In this document: in pieces, positions 59,159 to 64,000 of the stretch
How the letters are laid out: each line of letters begins with the position of its first letter
Numbering within the stretch: the stretch's first letter is position 1
Source: Quillaja saponaria
Taxonomy: Eukaryota; Streptophyta; Magnoliopsida; Fabales; Quillajaceae
DNA length: 64,000 nt
Reading direction: 5' to 3'
Assembly (NCBI GenBank): GCA_029379385.1
Contig: CM055605.1
Location: 8,343,001 to 8,407,000 of the forward strand
The notes under the pieces: generated by a model
Databases searched by the model: none
Told to the model about the DNA's origin: nothing
Seen by the model: only the letters and a program-made list of their open reading frames with translations
Translations under genes and position numbers: made by a program

Positions 59159-62100
59159 ATTGAAGATATAGATTTGAATTTGAAGTTTAGGGATCTACCC
59201 CTAAAATTACTTCTAAAAAAAAATAAAAACAAAAAAATAAATAGTAATACGATGCTGTTAGCGTTTATGAGAGAGAAGGAAGAGAAAGAGGGAGAAGCGA
59301 CTCTGTGAGAAGTGAAAAATTTAACTATTGAATTTTGATATTACAAGGGCTAAATTCGGGCTTGGGTTGTCTTCTGCAATTGTGGCAGTTTGAGAGTCGG
59401 GACCTCTCTCTTGGGCTTAAGTTATGGGGCAAGGCAAAGGATGATTCTGGCCAATGGGGAATTGACATTAAATTAACATGCTTAATTACACTTCTAGTTA
59501 CTATAATTTAATTTTGATTTTAAGTTGAAGGTTGTACTTTTACTTTAAATATTATTATGATTGATTCACTAAAATCTGAAATTTATTTGTTATATTCTGT
59601 GTCATTTGTTGTTCAACTTAATTCAAATATTATTGATGTAGATTAAAAGCTCAAATGGCCAAAAAAGCCCATCTAAATCATTCCCAAACGTTGTCGTTTC
59701 ATTAACCTCTCATCAAACCTTTTTGGAGTTCCCTACCATATTGCAATCAGAACCCATTATAAAAAATTCAAAAGATTTGAAAATATTTTAAAGGACTTGA
59801 TGATTTTTCAAAACCTTTTTGGAGTGAATATACACTAAACTGTAGCTACTGCAGCAAGGCATACATAATCTTAAAGTTTAAAAGGGTTAAATATGTACTT
59901 AACTTCTCAGACACTATCAAATTTAAGTTAAAAATAGGTGTGGCACAACGGTGTTGTGTCGTAGAATTCTGAGTTCAGCCCTTTTAATCTTTGAGTTTAG
60001 GGTTTTGGCTCAAACCAACCTTCTAAAACTCTTTTAAACAGATTTTAACATGTGTTTCAATAGAAACCCTAGAAACACTTATAATTTTTTATTCAAGATA
60101 GTTTTCTTATTTTACAGGATAAATTTCACGCTTGATCAACCCCCACTTTTCTTATAAAATAGAGAGTACTAGTCTACTAGAATTGACAATTGAAAATATA
60201 CCACTCTTCTATTGCTATTACACTAGTGAAAATTAGAGTAAGCTCCTGGATACATAATTTCTTTTTGGGCAAGGTTGGAGAATCATCTTAGTTTTTCTCT
60301 CCATAACTCCTCTTTTATTCAATTTTTCAGATACAATTTAATTTTGTTGCTGAGAAAGAGATTGAAGAATTACGAACATCTATGTAGAAGATCAAAATTG
60401 ATAAAAGATGACTGAAAGCGACAAAGATTTGAATTTTATTTAGAATATATTTGGATAGTTAGATTTAATATTAGTACCTTTAGATTTATTGATCTCCATT
60501 AAAAGTGTGTTATGCGCATAGAAGACATGAGGATGAGGGGAGGGGAGTGGAGTGGAGTGTTGTTTGCCTTGTAGTTTTGGGTCTAACGGGTATCTTTCTA
60601 GAGGAATTCGATAATAGTTGTCGTTGTTGTCTTTAACGGATTCGAAACGGTAATTGTCAATGTTTCTAGTATGTCTCAAAGGTGGTAATGGTCTCTGATA
60701 ACTCTTGTTAGTGGTTGTCATTATTTTTGAAAAGTAATAGCAATATAATTTGTTAGTCTCTAACATGTCCTGATAGTGAATTGGGCTCGAAGGTGGTGGT
60801 GGATGGCAGCTAATGACAAGACGACTTGCAACCAGTAAAGGAGGTTGCCTGTAGATGGTGTTTAAGCATGGTGTTGCTAATTTAAAATTTTATTATGAAT
60901 TGTAATTTTTATGATATACCCATAAAAATTGAAGATAATATTTTATAGTTATTACTAGTTGAGAATTCTAATTTATAATTTGAAGTGTATTTTAAATTAT
61001 AAAATTAGAACTGAACAGTTTAATTTCTAATTTTAATTTGTTATGGGCTAACTTTTTAGTTTGTAATGTTTTAGTGAATAACCAGATAATTTGATCTATG
61101 ATGGTTTTATTTGGGACAATGTATAACCTATTTTAGATAATTACTTTTCTTGTACTGAGATATTAACATTTGATAGGAGTTGAGAATGTGAGACGCCTTT
61201 TCAAGTTATAAATTAGATGATTGATATAAGGTCAATAAAATTAAAATTTGAAATCTAAAATTGATACTTAAACTGAATATGTGGTCATTTATGATGGTGA
61301 TAATCTTTAATAGTATTTATTAATCACAACGTAAATTTTTTTACAACTGCAGTAAATGTATATATATATATTTATTTATTTATTACTTTTGAGCCTTTAT
61401 AAGCTAAAGCTACCCACCGTGAACAGGTCCTAAATGTTTTATTTTATTTTTTTTTTTTAACAAACAAGAAAGGAAGAGAAAAGCAACCACGCCTTGAAAA
61501 AGTGTACGGGCTCAATATGTTAAATTAATAGTTTCATAGCATGTAGACAGTGCCCAGCTCAAAATTTAATCTTTCAATTTAATTGACGCTAAAAAACATA
61601 AACCCCAACTCCCTGACCTCTCTGCACAGTGAACACTGAGGAAGCCCTCCTCCAGGTAAAACCTAGAATTCTTTTCTTTACGTGGTCATTAACGTAACTT
61701 AGATATTATTTTGTGTAACAATGTCATGCTTATGAACTGTTCGACAAAATGCCTCTAATTTCATTTTTCTATGTAACCAAAGAAAATTTTACAAGGTTTC
61801 ATTGTGCTTGCTAATTAATACTTACAGGTGAAAGAATATGCTCCTTAGTCTTTTTGACAGTATACTTGTAAATTTGTAACTTGTTCACATAGAACAATTT
61901 CTATTATCCAATTAGTGGTGCTTTCAGTGACATGGAATCCCATGTACTGGTTACTGAATGGTGGGATGTTGATAGTCGAATGCGGTTAGCGATGCTATAC
62001 TGCATAAATTCTTACAAAAGATTATAGACACGAATTTTAGAGTCTGTATGTATGATATCTACCAGAAGTTTATGGTTTTTGTCTATGATAAGGTTTGATT

Positions 62101-62286
62101 AGAGGAATGGTGTTCTTTGACAGTTTCATTTAACAATTACGAGATAAAGCTCCAATGGTTACCAAGAACTATCTTCCTACTTGGTTTAGGTTGGTGTCGG
62201 GGTATTTTGTTTTTATTTTTGCCTATTAAAATAAGTATATCACTATATTGATTATTTCTAGCCTCTCTTGGTTGCTTGATTTTCAG
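59159..62286. other. Intergenic region right of the PHD gene
   Basis: The first 200 bp hold the PHD gene promoter and a GA-rich tract (GAGAGAGAAGGAAGAGAAAG near 59270). The rest is AT-rich. A candidate exon end (CTCCTCCAG followed by GTAAAACC) near 61655 may be a leader exon of the ancestor of the pseudogene to the right. No other gene was supported. Confidence 0.65.
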
Positions 62287-63345
62287 TGTTGCTCCAATGA
62301 TGGACTGGAAGGACAATCATTATAGGACTCTTGCATGAATCATGTCTAAGCATGCATGCTATATATGGAGATGCTTGTGGTTGAAACAATTGCTTATTAA
62401 AAACACGATCTGGTATCTTTATAAAGTTCTATTTGTGTGTGTCTATATGTATACATATGTGTATATTTGCATGTGTGTTTGTGAGTGTGTGTGTCTGTCT
62501 CTCTCTGTATATCTTTATGTGTACGGTGTACCTCTATAAAGGTAAGTTGAATCTCTGAAAGAAAAAACAATTGAAATAGAATGAAGTTTTTCATATTGCA
62601 TAATCTAGTCCAAGTTTCAGTTTTGTCGTGTAACTCTACTATTCAACTGTTTATGCTGTCTGAGATATGTTTCTATGAGAAGAGACATTAATGTAAGTGA
62701 CTAGAGGAAGTAGTGTATCTAAAAGACGGGCAGAGAAAAAACCCCAATCCTGTGTTTTGCCTTTTATTTTCAGGACAGAGATGGTGGTGTATTCAATGTG
62801 TTTTCTTTGAGAGACCATAAATTATGTGTGTGTGTCTTTTTTATTCAGGACATGTTCTTGGCTTTTTCTCCAGAACAACATTCAATTGTCTTCAAATGGA
62901 GGGAATAGTTTGGAAGACATGGCAAAAGCCATTGAACTTGCTAATGCTTACTACAATGATGAGATCAATTACAAGTGTGTACAATCTCTGTTACTTTGAC
63001 TTAACATTTCACTTTTGTATTGGTTCTGACCTCAACCTTTTAGTATATGCCGGTCTTAACAATTACAAGAGTAGCTGGACATGGTTGCTTTGGTGCGCAC
63101 CTTATGCTTGATCCAAAGGTTAACTAACCATGCTAACTTAACTGTGAAATGTGAATCATAACTGGGCCAGATCTATTAATTTTTCTTCATCATTGTGCAT
63201 TAATAGATTCTGGTGTACACAATGAAAGTTTGTTGCTGAGGCTATGTTGGTAATTGCTGCCTATACAATCGTTACAGTCAGTGTTATGAGTCAAATTGGT
63301 GTAGATGCTCTTGAATCTTACAATGAGTTCTGTAAGGTCTTTCTC
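62287..63345 (+). pseudogene. tRNA-dihydrouridine synthase (DUS-type) pseudogene
   Basis: DUS enzymes reduce uridine to dihydrouridine in tRNA D-loops with FMN. Recognisable pieces in order are: VAPMMDWKDNHYRTLA (from 62287), then TGA at 62336-62338 where the family has Arg (CGA); SKHA, then LYMEMLVVETIAY in another frame; FLAFSPEQHSIV near 62850, followed after a frameshift by NGGNSLEDMAKAIELANAYYNDEIN; VAGHGCFGAHLMLDPK (63071-63118); and FVAEAMLVIAAY...IGVDALESYNEFC (63230-63340). The NCGCPS-type motif with the catalytic Cys has become NYKCVQS, so that Cys is lost. Intron-like gaps between blocks argue for decay of a genomic copy rather than a processed one. The C-terminal half was not recognised before the window ends. 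Confidence 0.85.
62430..62525. repeat. TG-rich microsatellite
   Basis: Mixed (TG)n, (TA)n and (TC)n units, for example GAGTGTGTGTGTCTGTCTCT. It lies in an intron-like gap of the DUS pseudogene and accounts for the short open frames on both strands there. Confidence 0.8.
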
Positions 63346-64000
63346 CGAATACTCTGTCTAATCAATTTAGATATTTCAAATTAAAAGTAACAAAACTATG
63401 TTTCTGATTTGTTTATTTACTGTCTTCTTTACTAGAAAGCTATATGGAAATTGCAGATAAGAATGTTGGTTAAGTGTTTTTGTTCGTGGTTCTAATTTAA
63501 ACCATTTTCAACATGCTAATCCCATTTTGAGGACAAAGGTCCCTAAAAGGTTAAGGCTCTTGTTGGGTCTGTGGCTGTTGATAAAATTAATACCAATTTT
63601 TTTTTTTTTGCAAGGAAGATCTAATAAGGTATTACTTCTAGATGTTTGTGTTGCTGCATGTAATTTTTGGACTGTGCTATTTCGCATACAAGGTGAGCAA
63701 TTGGCTTTCCCTGACAGTTTGGAAGATTTGGTAGGGAAAAAAACGGAAAGTTTTTTTCCGGGATTTATTGTTGTTTCATAACCTTTCCATGAACCGATAG
63801 CACTATCGGTTATCGTTCTCCATTTGTGACATCTTATATTACAGGTCATAAGCTTGAACATGCTCTAATGTCTTGACTCTTGAGAAATATTTTTCTTCTC
63901 AGTTTGTTGGCCTTGTAGCTGCTGTCTGCTTTGCACTGTCTGTTCTTGAGTTTGAAAGAATGACCCTGTTTTAGTGCATTTAATAAAAAAATCCCTTAGT
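63346..64000. other. Unassigned sequence at the right edge
   Basis: AT-rich sequence after the last recognised DUS block. It may contain further decayed exons, but no match could be seen. No other feature is supported. Confidence 0.5.

Noticed and set aside
60440..60766. 108-aa open frame on the minus strand
   Set aside because: No recognisable domain, low-complexity Asn/Pro content, and no splice or promoter support.
62342..62594. Short open frames on both strands over a TG-rich stretch
   Set aside because: They are by-products of the (TG)n/(TC)n microsatellite inside the DUS pseudogene.

Overview
This is a stretch of eudicot plant nuclear DNA. The evidence is GT..AG introns in every gene, AT-rich intergenic DNA, plant-specific gene families (LOG, GH28 polygalacturonase, plant ARP7), a Ty1/copia element, a TRIM, Mutator-type and foldback elements, and many homopolymer and AT microsatellites. 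I cannot name the species from sequence alone. I reconstructed exon structures by hand; all full gene models below sum to multiples of three with consensus splice sites.

Layout. 1-7781 (- strand) is copy A of a segmental duplication. It holds a broken ARP7 copy, which lost most of exon 5 in a 1,082-bp deletion with 15 bp of filler, and a decayed 3' part of an uncharacterised plant gene. 7782-23371 is a repeat-rich intergenic region: a non-autonomous Mutator-like element with a perfect 9-bp target duplication, MITEs, a ~185-bp tandem duplication, a ~168-bp satellite-like array, two copies of a larger unknown repeat, a LINE RNase H relic, and several diverged copies of the region just upstream of the polygalacturonase gene. 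23372-31615 (+) is a complete nine-exon polygalacturonase gene whose intron 7 carries an antisense Ty1/copia element (26242-30957, TSD AGAAT). 32706-34185 (+) is a complete seven-exon LOG cytokinin-activating enzyme gene. 36488-48870 (-) is copy B of the duplication, with intact ARP7 (seven exons, 361 aa) and the intact uncharacterised gene (three exons, 812 aa). A 308-bp TRIM sits in ARP7 intron 6. 50306-59158 (-) is a thirteen-exon gene for a multi-PHD-finger nuclear protein (837 aa). 62287-63345 (+) is a decayed tRNA-dihydrouridine synthase pseudogene.

How the genes relate. ARP7 (an actin-related subunit of chromatin remodelling complexes) and the PHD protein are both chromatin-type nuclear factors on the same strand, separated by the uncharacterised gene. 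Nothing in the sequence shows co-regulation. LOG makes active cytokinin, and the polygalacturonase acts in the cell wall. The main story of the window is gene birth and decay: one duplicated block with a live copy and a dead copy about 37 kb apart, plus transposons landing in introns without breaking the host genes. I found no CRISPR array, tRNA or rRNA gene, and no clearly novel multi-gene system.
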